Source of the DNA: Shouchella oshimensis
GTDB lineage: Bacteria; Bacillota; Bacilli; Bacillales; Bacillaceae_D
Reading direction: 5' to 3'
Assembly: GCF_002019765.1 (NCBI RefSeq)
Contig: NZ_KV917380.1
Coordinates: forward strand, 3,955,836 to 4,019,835
Length of the DNA: 64,000 nt
The position numbers were made by a program, and so were the translations under genes. The stretch's first letter is position 1; each line of letters begins with the position of its first letter. Positions 47,018 to 59,597 of the stretch are shown here, in pieces. Under the pieces are notes generated by a model, which worked only from the letters and a program-made list of their open reading frames with translations, was not told where the DNA came from and did no database searches.

Positions 47018-47176
47018 ATGTCAGTACTTTTACTAATAATTGCTTTACTATCAAGCATAATAATACTCAGCCCTTCCTTCATTAAGATGAGCAAAAGTAA
47101 GGCAAGTGCAATATTTATTGGAGCTAGTTTTTCTTTGTTCTGTTCAGGATTTTTTCTCTTTTATGGACTGCTTTAA
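47018..47176 (+). CDS. 52-aa membrane protein
   Basis: ATG 47018 after TAGGGGTG. MSVLLLIIALLSSIIILSPS, a short basic loop (FIKMSKSKAS) and a second segment (AIFIGASFSLFCSGFFLFYG). Typical small two-pass membrane protein. Overlaps the end of the minus-strand frame at 47144. Function unknown. Confidence 0.5.
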   Translation: MSVLLLIIALLSSIIILSPSFIKMSKSKASAIFIGASFSLFCSGFFLFYGLL

Positions 47177-47362
47177 AGGGTACGTTACATCATCCCATGA
47201 ACAAACAATTCCGTTATTTTGACTTGAATCGTTCCCTGCTGTGTCAACCTTATCAAAGGGTTCTGTACCATCTATAATTTCATTGTGATTAATATAGGCT
47301 TCAAACTCAAAAAGCTCATGGTCCTTTATTTCACCTTCATTCCCTTTGACCGGGTAAACCAA
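47144..47362 (-). CDS. Uncertain small acidic protein or gene remnant
   Basis: A 72-codon frame from TTG 47362 (FEFEAYINHNEIIDGTEPFD and so on) has protein-like composition but a weak start and no ribosome site. It may be the C-terminal remnant of a longer lost protein. It overlaps the plus-strand gene ending at 47176 by 33 bases. Confidence 0.3.
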   Translation of the reverse strand: MVYPVKGNEGEIKDHELFEFEAYINHNEIIDGTEPFDKVDTAGNDSSQNNGIVCSWDDVTYPLKQSIKEKKS

Positions 47363-47617
47363 GAAACATTGTAAAGATAAAACCGTACAGTCCTTTTTTT
47401 CGGATAGAAATCATGAATTAACACCCCTTTCCGAAATTTTTACGTACATTGTCTGTCACCTTCCTCTATTTATCACACCCGTGATCAGATGTCCTTTTAT
47501 TATACAAAAATTACCAATTACTTATATACATAAATTATTTGACATGTCTCTGCAATCAACCCATTTTTTAATATTTATGAGTAGTTCGAAAAGCGGATCG
47601 GAGTAGTTATCAAAAAA

Positions 47618-47643
47618 AAGAAGTAGACATACGTCTACTTCTC
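47618..47643 (-). terminator. Terminator of the bacteriocin-like unit
   Basis: Minus-strand GAAGTAGAC-gtat-GTCTACTTC stem followed by eight Ts. Confidence 0.85.
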
Positions 47644-47651
47644 AATGCTTT

Positions 47652-47849
47652 CTATTCTTTTTCATGATTTAATCGACGACGTAACGTTAATATCATAATG
47701 CAAAATATAACAAATACTGTAGTTGATCCTGCAACCACCATTTTTAATCCATTTCCATATGGCGGATCAAACAAGAAAGGTGTCGCTATAATTAGAACAG
47801 CTGCCGCTAAACTCATCCCTAAAATGGAAAAAGCTAAGACTTTATTCAT
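47652..47849 (-). CDS. 65-aa two-pass membrane protein (possible immunity partner)
   Basis: MNKVLAFSILGMSLAAAVLI, a short loop (FLFDPPYGNGLK) and a second segment (MVVAGSTTVFVIFCIMILTL) with a basic end. GAGGTG precedes the ATG, which lies nine bases after the stop of the secreted precursor gene; both end at one terminator. Small membrane proteins next to bacteriocin genes often give immunity, but that is inference. Confidence 0.6.
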   Translation of the reverse strand: MNKVLAFSILGMSLAAAVLIIATPFLFDPPYGNGLKMVVAGSTTVFVIFCIMILTLRRRLNHEKE

Positions 47850-47858
47850 TTAAACACC

Positions 47859-48557
47859 TCACAGGAAATTGAAGCAATTAACTACTGCAGTAACACCAGC
47901 ACCACCAACAACCGCGAAACCACCAATACATGCTGCGCAAATTGGTGCCGTTACGGCAGTAGGTGCTACACAAGAACCACCGCAACCAACTGCGATAAGA
48001 TATGAAGCCGCACTACCGACACCTAACACCGCTCCAATGCAAGCTGCTACTGCGCCTACACCCATTACTTCTACTTCAGATGGGTCTACAGTGTTTTCTG
48101 AAAGTAATTCTTCATCATCCATATAAGCAAGATCTGTATCGACAGACTTCAAAAGTGACCCGTCTAGATACGTTTCAACTTTGAAGTTACCCTCATCATT
48201 CTGACTCACTAACATCTCATTTGTCTGTAATACATTATTATGCTCATCGATGAATACCGTTACATTACTAATTATAGCATATTCACCCTGTACCGGTAAT
48301 GTAACCACCGTAACACCACCACCAACTGTATACACAACTGATCCTTCAAGATCATAAGTCGATGCATCTGCAATGTTCTCGATTTCGCCTTCTTGTACTG
48401 CGTTAAGTGTCACATCAACAAATTCTTGAGCTGCACTCCCTGTAAGTACTTCCATCTCGTCGTTAGTCTGGGCCACAGCAGCATTTTGCGAGAACCCCAT
48501 ACTTACCATCGCGATTGCCAACAATATAGGCAAGAACGACTTTTTAACTTTCGACAA
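47859..48557 (-). CDS. Secreted precursor with Cys-rich hydrophobic C-terminus (bacteriocin-like)
   Basis: About 232 aa. Signal peptide KKSFLPILLAIAMVSMGFSQ with cleavage near AVA-Q, an acidic pro-region of about 135 residues, then a C-terminal domain of about 65 residues rich in Gly/Ala/Val with seven Cys (AACIGAVLG, VGCGGSCVAP, PICAACIGG, VNCFNFL). This precursor plan resembles large peptide bacteriocins with a C-terminal toxin domain such as halocin-C8-like proteins; the resemblance is by eye. TTG 48557 is the best start but lacks a ribosome site, so the 5' end may be altered by rearrangement. Confidence 0.6.
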   Translation of the reverse strand: MSKVKKSFLPILLAIAMVSMGFSQNAAVAQTNDEMEVLTGSAAQEFVDVTLNAVQEGEIENIADASTYDLEGSVVYTVGGGVTVVTLPVQGEYAIISNVTVFIDEHNNVLQTNEMLVSQNDEGNFKVETYLDGSLLKSVDTDLAYMDDEELLSENTVDPSEVEVMGVGAVAACIGAVLGVGSAASYLIAVGCGGSCVAPTAVTAPICAACIGGFAVVGGAGVTAVVNCFNFL

Positions 48558-48825
48558 CAGTGTTAAGGAGTCTTTACAACTTAGCGGACTAACGAAAGAA
48601 TGGGAAAAAGAGAAGTTAGTAGTTAACCGATACAAGAAAGCTTGTTCTTTCGCTACAGAATGGTTGCAGGATGCCAACTGTATCATGAAAGAAGATGATG
48701 TATCAATATCAGGAGCTACAAGGCTTGCTTTTGATTTATGGTTAGAGGACGCTAAGGTGCTCACTAAACCAGTTTATTATCCTAGTAAATATATAGATTT
48801 TACAGATACAAACTGGTTGCGTTAG
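48558..48825 (+). pseudogene. Coding remnant on the plus strand (unknown family)
   Basis: A start-less plus-strand frame reads as natural protein (SLQLSGLTKEWEKEKLVVNR, then GATRLAFDLWLEDAKVL and NWLR, stop at 48823-48825). It begins where the precursor gene loses its ribosome site, suggesting a rearrangement junction near 48555. Family unknown. Confidence 0.3.
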
Positions 48826-48989
48826 GTCTTCTTTTATCCAGCTGGTTGATGCTTTTTGGAAGCACCTTTCTTAACCAATGGACATTTAACGTTGACTGGT
48901 TACGCTTTAATGGTACACCAAAGGATGTAGTCAGCATCGTTTTCGCAACCATCTTTTCTTTATGCGCTGGATTTTTTTATATCTTCTAA
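48789..48989 (+). pseudogene. Membrane-protein remnant without clear start
   Basis: A plus-strand frame with two hydrophobic segments (LVALGLLLSSWLMLFGS and VVSIVFATIFSLCAGFFYIF) ends at TAA 48987-48989. The first in-frame ATG (48849) lies inside the first segment, and there is no ribosome site. Confidence 0.3.
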
Positions 48990-49155
48990 ATTATGTGTGA
49001 TGTGTGATGCATACTGTTTCTTACGCACCTTTTTTTATAGAAGGAATACTAGCGAGCCTCTATCTGAATAAATAGATATCTATACTAATGTGACCGATGA
49101 AACAAAGGAGAAAACAGCAGAGATGTTCCAGAAGTACATGAATTTTTAGCTCGGG

Positions 49156-49185
49156 GTATTCAATGGGTATTCAATGGGTATTCAA
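49156..49185. repeat. 11-bp tandem repeat, 2.7 copies
   Basis: Unit GTATTCAATGG repeated in a gene-free stretch between the island and the rpsI terminator. Confidence 0.6.
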
Positions 49186-49202
49186 CTCTAAAATTGAACA
49201 TG

Positions 49203-49238
49203 AAAAAACCCTCTCTGCTCCAGAAGGGCAAAGAGGGT
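49203..49238 (-). terminator. Terminator of rplM-rpsI
   Basis: Minus-strand ACCCTCTTTGC / GCAGAGAGGGT stem followed by six Ts, just after rpsI. Confidence 0.85.
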
Positions 49239-49260
49239 AAACATTGATATAGCAAGTATA

Positions 49261-49653
49261 TTAACGTTTTGAGAACTGAGGCGCACGACGTGCTGCTTTA
49301 AGACCGTATTTTTTACGTTCTTTCATACGTGCATCACGCGTTAAGAAGCCAGCAGCTTTTAACGATGGACGGTTATCAGGATCTACTTGAAGTAGCGCAC
49401 GTGCTACGCCATGACGGATCGCACCAGCTTGACCTGTAAAGCCGCCTCCTTGTACATTTACATGGACATTGTATTGACCAGTAACACCTGTTTCAACAAG
49501 TGGTTGTTTTACGATAAGCTTTAATGTGTCAAGACCGAAATATTCGTCAAGTGAACGACCGTTTACAACGATTGTTCCGTCACCAGGAACGAGACGAACA
49601 CGTGCTACAGAATGCTTACGACGACCTGTGCCGTAGTATTGTACTTGAGCCAT
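49261..49653 (-). CDS. rpsI: Ribosomal protein uS9
   Basis: Small-subunit protein of 130 aa. [20 protein letters not shown] start, [19 protein letters not shown] core and the C-terminal SKR that reaches the P-site tRNA. Follows rplM by 20 bases in the usual two-gene unit and ends before a strong terminator. Confidence 0.97.
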   Translation of the reverse strand: MAQVQYYGTGRRKHSVARVRLVPGDGTIVVNGRSLDEYFGLDTLKLIVKQPLVETGVTGQYNVHVNVQGGGFTGQAGAIRHGVARALLQVDPDNRPSLKAAGFLTRDARMKERKKYGLKAARRAPQFSKR

Positions 49654-49673
49654 AATCCATTACCTCCTAAAGA

Positions 49674-50111
49674 TTAACCGCGAAGCTCGTACGCTTCTGG
49701 TTTTTGTGCTTGATGATTGTGTTCAGAACCTGCATATACGTGAAGCTTCATACCTTGCTTACGACCTAAAGTATTCTTTGGAAGCATTCCTTTGATCGCT
49801 AGCTCAAGCATACGCTCAGGCTTGTTTGCACGCATTTCGTGTGCAGCTGTTTGCTTTAATCCACCTGGGTGGTTTGTGTGACGATAGTAGATCTTATCTT
49901 GAAGCTTGTTACCCGTTAATTGGATTTTGCTTGCATTCAAGATGATCACGTGATCACCAGTGTCTACATGTGGTGTAAATGTTGGTTTGTGTTTTCCGCG
50001 TAGGATTGAAGCAACTTCTGAAGAAAGACGACCAAGCGTTTGACCTTCAGCGTCGACAACGTACCACTTACGCTCAACTTCGTTTGGCTTTGCCATATAT
50101 GTTGTACGCAT
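49674..50111 (-). CDS. rplM: Ribosomal protein uL13
   Basis: Large-subunit protein of 145 aa ([51 protein letters not shown]). Two ATGs lie in tandem; the second (50111) is better spaced after AGGAGG. Expressed from its own promoter at 50261-50289, with a long leader that may autoregulate. Confidence 0.97.
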   Translation of the reverse strand: MRTTYMAKPNEVERKWYVVDAEGQTLGRLSSEVASILRGKHKPTFTPHVDTGDHVIILNASKIQLTGNKLQDKIYYRHTNHPGGLKQTAAHEMRANKPERMLELAIKGMLPKNTLGRKQGMKLHVYAGSEHNHQAQKPEAYELRG

Positions 50112-50114
50112 CAT

Positions 50115-50255
50115 TAAACCTCCTAATAATAAAACATAGTGTTTTGTCTTGCTCTATTTGTGCTTGTGTTTTTTAAGCTGGCTGTTCAAGAAACACAAAG
50201 CGTAATATGTGATCTCATTCCGCAACCCGGGGCAGTGGGTCTTTAGAATTACCAT
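50115..50255 (-). promoter_or_regulatory. rplM leader (candidate L13 leader)
   Basis: About 140 transcribed bases before rplM. A GC-rich GACCCACTGCCCCGGGTTGC stretch and later pairings suggest structure. Firmicutes often have an autoregulatory L13 leader here. Not confirmed by alignment. Confidence 0.4.
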
Positions 50256-50260
50256 CTAAC

Positions 50261-50289
50261 ATCATACAATAATTAAGCGATAAAGTCAA
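50261..50289 (-). promoter_or_regulatory. Promoter of rplM-rpsI
   Basis: TTGACT (50289-50284) and TATGAT (50266-50261) with a 17-base spacer on the minus strand. Confidence 0.75.
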
Positions 50290-50326
50290 TTTAATTTAAA
50301 AAAACTTATCCGGGTGTTTCCTCTTT

Positions 50327-51079
50327 TTAAAATGGATTATTTTCATAATCAACTTGCCATAAATACAACCCTTGTGCTGGTGCTGTTTTTCCTGCGAACG
50401 CTCGATCTTTGCTTGCCAAAATGGTCTCCATTTCCCTTGCGTCTCGCTTACCGGATCCAACTTCAATGAGGGTGCCAACGATAATACGCACCATATTGTA
50501 AAGAAATCCATTACCAGCAATCGTAAATTCTAATTCTCCACCATTTGGGTGAAGGGATACACTTGCTATCGTTCGAACTTTATCAACTATGGCTGTATTA
50601 GATGCACAAAATGCAGAAAAGTCGTGCGTACCAAGTAGATACTGAGCAGCCGTCTGCATAGCAGGCACGTCTAAAGGTTGTTTAATGTGCAAGGCATGAT
50701 GACGGCGGAACACATTCGGCACCTCGCCATGATGGATATAATAGCGATATTCTTTACCCGTTGTGTGGAATCGCGCATGAAAATCCTCTGCCACTTCACT
50801 CACTTCTTCCACTACAACATCGTTTGGCAAATGAACATTTAATGCTTGTATCCAATTAGAAGGAGCCATTTGGAGGTGAGAATCAAAATGGATGACCTGC
50901 GCCTTCGCATGTACACCGGCATCCGTTCTTCCTGATGCCGTTACAGAGATATGCTCCCCCTTATGAATGTTCGTTAACGCTTGCTCAATAACAGCTTGCA
51001 CGGTTCTTTTTTGAGGCTGCACTTGGTAGCCACTGTATTCTGTCCCGTCGTACGCAAGCTTACATGCATACCTTGCCAT
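50327..51079 (-). CDS. truA: tRNA pseudouridine(38-40) synthase TruA
   Basis: 250 aa from ATG 51079 (GGAGAG site; upstream codons belong to a longer frame without one). Contains the catalytic Asp motif ASGRTDAGVHA, the KEYRYYIHHG segment and NMVRIIVGTLIEVGSG. Modifies positions 38-40 of tRNA anticodon arms. Last gene after the ecf cluster, as in B. subtilis. Confidence 0.96.
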   Translation of the reverse strand: MARYACKLAYDGTEYSGYQVQPQKRTVQAVIEQALTNIHKGEHISVTASGRTDAGVHAKAQVIHFDSHLQMAPSNWIQALNVHLPNDVVVEEVSEVAEDFHARFHTTGKEYRYYIHHGEVPNVFRRHHALHIKQPLDVPAMQTAAQYLLGTHDFSAFCASNTAIVDKVRTIASVSLHPNGGELEFTIAGNGFLYNMVRIIVGTLIEVGSGKRDAREMETILASKDRAFAGKTAPAQGLYLWQVDYENNPF

Positions 51080-51098
51080 GATTTCTCTCCTTTTTTGC

Positions 51099-51893
51099 TT
51101 AAAGCGATAAAATGAGGCATGCCAGTACAATACTAAGAGAGAGCGCGAAGGTATCGTTCCTTTGCCACTGTTTCTTTTTCCAAGTTGTATAGGTGCCCCG
51201 ACTTTGATAGCCTCTTGCTTCCATCGCTTCTCCTAACTCTTCCGCTCGTTTAAGCGCACGAATAAATAACGGTACGAATAATGGAATAAAAAGCTTTATA
51301 CGATTTTTTAATGATTTTTTAAAACGACCATACCCTCTTGCTCGCTGTGCTTGTTGAATGAGTAATAGTTCATCCCGTAAGATTGGAATAAATCGTAATG
51401 CAATTGAAACCATTGTAGCCACGTCCCTAACTGGAAAACGCACTTTATTCAATGGACTTAATAAAGTTTCAATTGCTTGTGTAATATGATAAGAACTGGT
51501 TGTTGCTGTCATTATAATAGCGATAAGAAAAAGCATAATGGTGCGCCAGAAGACAATAAATGCCATGGTCATCCCTTCGTCATAAATCGTTATTGGCCCG
51601 ATTGAAAACAATGGTTTTCCATCTTGAATCACGATAAGTTGAATAAGGGAAAAGACGAGTAAAAAGACAAAAACGGGCGCTAATGATTGCAGAACCGCTC
51701 TTATTGGCAAACGGCTACTTAACAGCAAAAGTAAAATAAGAATCGAACTTAAACTAAATGAGCCGATTGATGACACAGTGAAAAAGACGATCGCAAAGAG
51801 AAACGTACTAATCAGCTTTACTTTTGCATCTAGAGTATGAATAAATGAGTGGCCCTCAATGTAATCGCCAATGACGACAGATCTTCTAGCCAT
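51099..51893 (-). CDS. ecfT: ECF transporter transmembrane protein EcfT
   Basis: 264 aa with about five membrane segments and the coupling motif region (LIQQAQRARGYGRF and LGEAMEARGYQSRG, Ala-Arg-Gly type). Forms the energising module with EcfA1/A2 for vitamin and metal uptake with various S components. Start ATG 51893 is preferred; it overlaps ecfA2 by eight bases. Confidence 0.94.
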   Translation of the reverse strand: MARRSVVIGDYIEGHSFIHTLDAKVKLISTFLFAIVFFTVSSIGSFSLSSILILLLLLSSRLPIRAVLQSLAPVFVFLLVFSLIQLIVIQDGKPLFSIGPITIYDEGMTMAFIVFWRTIMLFLIAIIMTATTSSYHITQAIETLLSPLNKVRFPVRDVATMVSIALRFIPILRDELLLIQQAQRARGYGRFKKSLKNRIKLFIPLFVPLFIRALKRAEELGEAMEARGYQSRGTYTTWKKKQWQRNDTFALSLSIVLACLILSL

Positions 51894-52731
51894 TATGCTC
51901 ATTCTCCTTCTCTTTCAGCCACGATGACGTGATCCATCCTACAAGCTCTTCTGTATTCTTTAAAAAAGGCGGTTGATGTTGATGTTTCATAAGCGCTTTT
52001 GCAAAAGCCATCGTGTGAGGTAATGGTACATCTCCACTTTGAAGTACATCACATGTTTTACCTGCTCGAACAAGCAGACCTGCTTCAAGAGCAATACAAT
52101 GATCACTATAAAGAGCGACATCATTCATGGAATGAGTGACCATCCAAACCGTCGCATGTTCTTGCTTTTTATAGCGTTGAAAGACCTTCATCATTCCTTC
52201 TTTTAATTGTGGATCAAGCCCTGCTGTCGGTTCATCAATTAGTAAGAGCTTCGGCTTCATCATGAGAATAGCAGCGATGGCCACTCTTCTCATTTGCCCC
52301 CCTGATAAGTGAAAGGGGGAACGTTGTAAAATCTCAGACTCTAGCTCTACTACTTTCATGATTTCTTCTATTCTTTGTTCAATTTGCTCTTTCTGCTTAC
52401 CTGCCAACTTTAAACCAAAGGCAAGCTCTTCATAGACTGTTTCGGCAAATAGTTGATGTTCAGGGTATTGAAACACGTAGCCAATGTGATTGCGGATCAA
52501 CTGATTCTGATCTTCATGTAGGGTGTGTCCATTGAGAAGCACAGCACCTGTAGTTGGTTTAAGTAACCCAGCGAGCAACTGAACAAGGGTAGATTTTCCT
52601 GAGCCCGTTTTTCCTATTACAGCGGTAAAACTACCGTCTGGTATGGAAAAGGAAACCTCTTGCAATGCCTTATAGGAGGTTGCTTGATTTGTCTCATATT
52701 GATAGCTTACATCTTTAAAGCAAACGTCCAT
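51886..52731 (-). CDS. ecfA2: ECF transporter ATPase EcfA2
   Basis: 281-aa ABC ATPase with Walker A IGKTGSGKST, Q-loop FQYPEHQLF, signature LSGGQMRR and Walker B LLLIDEPTAGLDPQ. Pairs with EcfA1. Overlaps ecfA1 by 25 bases and ecfT by eight, so the three are coupled. Confidence 0.95.
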   Translation of the reverse strand: MDVCFKDVSYQYETNQATSYKALQEVSFSIPDGSFTAVIGKTGSGKSTLVQLLAGLLKPTTGAVLLNGHTLHEDQNQLIRNHIGYVFQYPEHQLFAETVYEELAFGLKLAGKQKEQIEQRIEEIMKVVELESEILQRSPFHLSGGQMRRVAIAAILMMKPKLLLIDEPTAGLDPQLKEGMMKVFQRYKKQEHATVWMVTHSMNDVALYSDHCIALEAGLLVRAGKTCDVLQSGDVPLPHTMAFAKALMKHQHQPPFLKNTEELVGWITSSWLKEKENEHNG

Positions 52732-53501
52732 AATGCCTCACATAACTCTTCATCCGACGTAATGATTGTTTCATTCACACCAATTCCCTGTTCCTTTAAC
52801 ATGGCGATGACTTCATAGCGGAAGGGCTTTACGCATCCCAGTTCTTGCATAACGTCCTCTTGATGCATTAATTGGGTGAATGACCCATCAAAAATAACTT
52901 CACCGTTTGCCAAACCAATAATACGATTGCACTTGGCCATTTCCTCTACGTCGTGAGTAATGGTTACAAGTGTTTTAGACTCTTGATGCATAGACTCTAA
53001 TTGCTCTAGCACCTCATGTCGTCCTTCTGGATCAAGCATAGACGTTGCTTCGTCAAGTATAATAAGTTCGGGTTCAAGAACAAGTAAACCCGCTAACGCC
53101 ACACGCTGCTTTTGACCACCAGAAAGCTCATTAATAGATCGCTTCCGTAAGTGATCAATCCCAAGCTTCTTTGCATAACGTTCCATTCGTTCTTCCATAA
53201 GAGACGGATTCACTGCAGCATTCTCTAAGCCAAAAGCAAGGTCATCTTCAACAATCGTTCGTACCATCTGGTTATCTGGGTTTTGAAACAAGAACCCGAT
53301 GTTTTCTTTCTCTTGATGATAAGTAATGGAACCTGAAGTGGGTTTTACTAACCCTTTTATCAGCTTACCAAGAGTAGATTTCCCTGATCCACTTTTCCCA
53401 ATAATGGCAATGTATTCTCCTTTCGAAATGGAGAAAGAAACATTTATTAGGACCGGTTCACTCTCTTTAAAATGATAGCTAGCGTTGTTTAGCTGCAGCA
53501 T
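52707..53501 (-). CDS. ecfA1: ECF transporter ATPase EcfA1
   Basis: 264-aa ABC ATPase with Walker A IGKSGSGKST, Q-loop FQNPDNQMV, signature LSGGQKQRV and Walker B LIILDEATSMLDPEG. First of the ecfA1-ecfA2-ecfT-truA block, separated from rplQ by a terminator-like hairpin. Confidence 0.95.
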   Translation of the reverse strand: MLQLNNASYHFKESEPVLINVSFSISKGEYIAIIGKSGSGKSTLGKLIKGLVKPTSGSITYHQEKENIGFLFQNPDNQMVRTIVEDDLAFGLENAAVNPSLMEERMERYAKKLGIDHLRKRSINELSGGQKQRVALAGLLVLEPELIILDEATSMLDPEGRHEVLEQLESMHQESKTLVTITHDVEEMAKCNRIIGLANGEVIFDGSFTQLMHQEDVMQELGCVKPFRYEVIAMLKEQGIGVNETIITSDEELCEALWTFALKM

Positions 53502-53521
53502 CGACTCATTTCCTTCCTAAA

Positions 53522-53576
53522 ACAAAAAAGGGCATAGAGTGAAGAAAGCTCTTGCTTCCATAATCTCCTGCCCTTA
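53522..53576 (-). terminator. Terminator-like hairpin between rplQ and ecfA1
   Basis: Minus-strand AAGGGCA ... TGCCCTT with a long inner loop containing a GAAGCAAGAGC...TTCACTC pairing, then six Ts. Confidence 0.55.
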
Positions 53577-53597
53577 ATCGCCGCTTACATGAGTTAC

Positions 53598-53960
53598 TTA
53601 AACAAACTCAATAATTGCCATTGGTGCTCCGTCTCCACGACGAGGACCAACTTTAAGAATGCGTGTATATCCACCTTGACGCTCTTCAAAGCGAGGCGCA
53701 ATCTCAGCAAAAAGCTTTTGGATTGCGTCTTGACCATTTTCTTCGTTTGCTACTTCTTTACGTACGAAAGAAGCAACTTGACGACGAGAATGAAGGTCTC
53801 CACGTTTACCTAATGTCACCATTTTTTCAACGAGTGGACGCAATTCCTTTGCTTTAGCTTCAGTCGTTTCAATACGCTCATTAATAATTAAGTCTGTTAC
53901 TAAATCACGTAGTAACGCTTTACGTTGTGAACTTGTACGACCAAGTTTTGCGTATGCCAT
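53598..53960 (-). CDS. rplQ: Ribosomal protein bL17
   Basis: 120 aa ([60 protein letters not shown]). Last gene of the alpha cluster after rpoA. Confidence 0.97.
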   Translation of the reverse strand: MAYAKLGRTSSQRKALLRDLVTDLIINERIETTEAKAKELRPLVEKMVTLGKRGDLHSRRQVASFVRKEVANEENGQDAIQKLFAEIAPRFEERQGGYTRILKVGPRRGDGAPMAIIEFV

Positions 53961-53991
53961 GCTATATTCCCTCCTTTAACCCAAAAAACAA

Positions 53992-54936
53992 TTATTCTTC
54001 GTTACGAAGCCCGAGTCCTAACTCGCCTAGCTTCTCTTGTACTTCTTCTAAAGACTTACGTCCAAGGTTACGAACTTTCATCATGTCTTCTTCTGTTTTA
54101 TGCGTAAGCTCTTGTACCGTGTTGATACCAGCGCGCTTTAAACAGTTGTAAGAACGAACCGAAAGATCAAGCTCTTCAATTGTCATTTCCAAGACTTTTT
54201 CTTTTTGGTCTTCTTCTTTTTCAACCATGATTTCCGCGTTTTGCGCTTGATCCGTTAAGCCTACGAAAATATTTAAATGCTCTGTTAAGATTTTCGCTCC
54301 AAGAGATACTGCTTCTTCAGGGCGAGTGCTTCCATCGGTCCACACATCAAGGGTTAGTTTATCATAGTTTGTGACTTGCCCAACACGTGTATTCTCAACT
54401 TGATAGTTTACACGCGCTACCGGTGTATAGATCGAGTCAATCGGAAGAACGCCAATTGGCTGGTCGTCGCTTTTATTCCCGTCAGCAAGGATATAACCCC
54501 GACCGCGTTTTGCCTGAAGGCGCATGCGGAACGATGCTCCTTTTGTAAGCGTAGCGATATGAAGCTCAGGATTTAAAATTTCTACATCACTATCATGTGT
54601 TAAGTCTCCAGCAGTAACATCGCCTTCGCCTTGAACATCAATCTCTAGTGTTTTCTCATCGTCTGAATAAATCTTTAAAGCTAGTTTCTTTAAGTGCAAA
54701 ATGATTGTCGTTACATCTTCCACAACACCCTCAATAGTAGAGAATTCGTGTAGAACACCATCAATTTGAACTGAAGATACTGCTGCACCAGGAAGCGATG
54801 ATAGTAGAATGCGACGTAAGGAGTTTCCTAGTGTTGTTCCATAACCACGTTCAAGAGGCTCAACAACAAACTTGCCGTATGTTGCATCTTCGCTAACTTC
54901 AACCGTCTCAATATTCGGCTTTTCAATTTCAATCAT
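53992..54936 (-). CDS. rpoA: RNA polymerase alpha subunit
   Basis: 314 aa. N-terminal dimerisation domain ([40 protein letters not shown]), flexible linker ([14 protein letters not shown]) and the C-terminal domain that contacts UP elements and activators ([20 protein letters not shown]). Length normal. Between rpsK and rplQ. Confidence 0.98.
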   Translation of the reverse strand: MIEIEKPNIETVEVSEDATYGKFVVEPLERGYGTTLGNSLRRILLSSLPGAAVSSVQIDGVLHEFSTIEGVVEDVTTIILHLKKLALKIYSDDEKTLEIDVQGEGDVTAGDLTHDSDVEILNPELHIATLTKGASFRMRLQAKRGRGYILADGNKSDDQPIGVLPIDSIYTPVARVNYQVENTRVGQVTNYDKLTLDVWTDGSTRPEEAVSLGAKILTEHLNIFVGLTDQAQNAEIMVEKEEDQKEKVLEMTIEELDLSVRSYNCLKRAGINTVQELTHKTEEDMMKVRNLGRKSLEEVQEKLGELGLGLRNEE

Positions 54937-55108
54937 TAAACAAACCCTCCTTCAAAACGTCGAACTCTGGCAAACACAAGGATTGCCCAAAGGACAATCA
55001 CTAAGCCTTCCCATGAGCAATGCCTATTAGTCTAACCTTCATTGTCTAATAGATCTCGTCTTATCCATTATAGACACTACTAAGAAATCTATACAATGAT
55101 TGATCTTA
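54937..55108 (-). other. rpsK-rpoA gap with two hairpins
   Basis: 172 bases. Minus-strand CTATTAG...CTAATAG and GATTG...CAATC stems lie in tandem without T-runs. They may tune rpoA expression or mRNA processing; no promoter is clear. Confidence 0.35.
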
Positions 55109-55501
55109 TTACACTCTACGACGTTTCGGCGGGCGACAGCCGTTATGAGGAACAGGCGTTACGTCTTTAATCATGTTTACCTCTAAACCAACTGCTTGTA
55201 ATGAACGGATAGCCGCTTCACGACCAGCTCCAGGACCTTTAACAGAAACTTCGATGGTTTTCATGCCATGCTCCATTGCTGTTTTCGCAGCAGTCTCAGC
55301 CGCCATTTGCGCAGCGAAAGGAGTAGACTTACGAGAACCTTTAAATCCTAAAGCACCAGCACTTGCCCAAGAGATTGCATTACCATGCGTATCAGTGATC
55401 GTCACGATTGTATTATTGAAAGTCGAGCGAATGTGAGCCATTCCTGTATCAATATTTTTCTTTTGACGACGCTTTGGACGAGTATTCGTTTTTTTAGCCA
55501 T
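55109..55501 (-). CDS. rpsK: Ribosomal protein uS11
   Basis: 130 aa ([55 protein letters not shown] end). In the rpmJ-rpsM-rpsK-rpoA order. Confidence 0.97.
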   Translation of the reverse strand: MAKKTNTRPKRRQKKNIDTGMAHIRSTFNNTIVTITDTHGNAISWASAGALGFKGSRKSTPFAAQMAAETAAKTAMEHGMKTIEVSVKGPGAGREAAIRSLQAVGLEVNMIKDVTPVPHNGCRPPKRRRV

Positions 55502-55519
55502 AGATTTGTTCCCTCCTAT

Positions 55520-55885
55520 CTATTTTTTCTTGTTCGCTACTGTACGAGCTGGACCTTTGCGCGTACGAGCGTTATTCTTAGAGTTTTGACCACGAACGGG
55601 CAATCCACGACGATGACGGATTCCACGGTAGCTTCCAATCTCAATTAGACGCTTAATGTTAAGGGATACTTCACGACGAAGATCACCTTCAACTTGATAT
55701 GCTTCAACAGCTTCACGGATACGACCAAGTTCTTCTTCAGTCAAATCGCGCACACGTGTATTCTGGTCAATACCAGCAGTTTCAAGAATCTTCGCTGCTG
55801 TAGATTTACCAATACCGAATACGTACGTAAGTGAAATTACAACGCGCTTATCGCGAGGAATATCAACACCTGCAACACGTGCCAT
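55520..55885 (-). CDS. rpsM: Ribosomal protein uS13
   Basis: 121 aa ([38 protein letters not shown], basic C-terminal tail). Contacts the subunit bridge and tRNA. Confidence 0.97.
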   Translation of the reverse strand: MARVAGVDIPRDKRVVISLTYVFGIGKSTAAKILETAGIDQNTRVRDLTEEELGRIREAVEAYQVEGDLRREVSLNIKRLIEIGSYRGIRHRRGLPVRGQNSKNNARTRKGPARTVANKKK

Positions 55886-55907
55886 AGGCTCGGCACCTCC
55901 TTATCGA

Positions 55908-56272
<365 letters not shown>

Positions 56273-56345
56273 GGGTAGTTTCCTCCCTTCGAGTTAGATG
56301 CTAACAAATCCAGAACTACACAGACATTCTATCTTACCTGAAAAT

Positions 56346-59120
<2,775 letters not shown>

Positions 59121-59121
<1 letters not shown>

Positions 59122-59561
59122 TAAACCACCTCTGTTTTTCCGCCAGCAGCTTCAATTGCTTTTACTGCAGATGCAGAGAACTTGTTTGCTTTAACAGTCA
59201 AGTTTTTATCTAAGCTGCCATTTCCTAACACTTTAATACCGTGTTTTACGTTCTTAACTGCTTTTGATTCAATTAAGAGTTCAGGAGTAACTTCTGCTCC
59301 TGCTTCAAAACGGTTTAATACATCAAGGCTAACAACCGTATATTCTTTACGGTGAATGTTCGTAAAGCCACGTTTCGGTAAACGACGATAAAGTGGGTTT
59401 TGACCACCTTCGAAACCAAGTCTTACGCCACCACCTGAGCGGGCTTTTTGACCTTTGTGTCCTCTACCAGAAGTTTTTCCGTTACCAGAACCAATTCCGC
59501 GACCTACACGATTACGGACTTTGCGTGAACCTTCTGCTGGTTGTAACTCATGAAGTTTCAT
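59121..59561 (-). CDS. rplO: Ribosomal protein uL15
   Basis: 146 aa ([40 protein letters not shown]). Assembly protein of the large subunit, between rpmD and secY. Confidence 0.97.
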
Positions 59562-59597
59562 GCTTCCTACACCTCCTCGTTGCTAAAAATCATCTAT

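Noticed and set aside
46885-47094. 69-codon minus frame
   Set aside because: Antisense to the better supported 52-aa gene at 47018, with no ribosome site.
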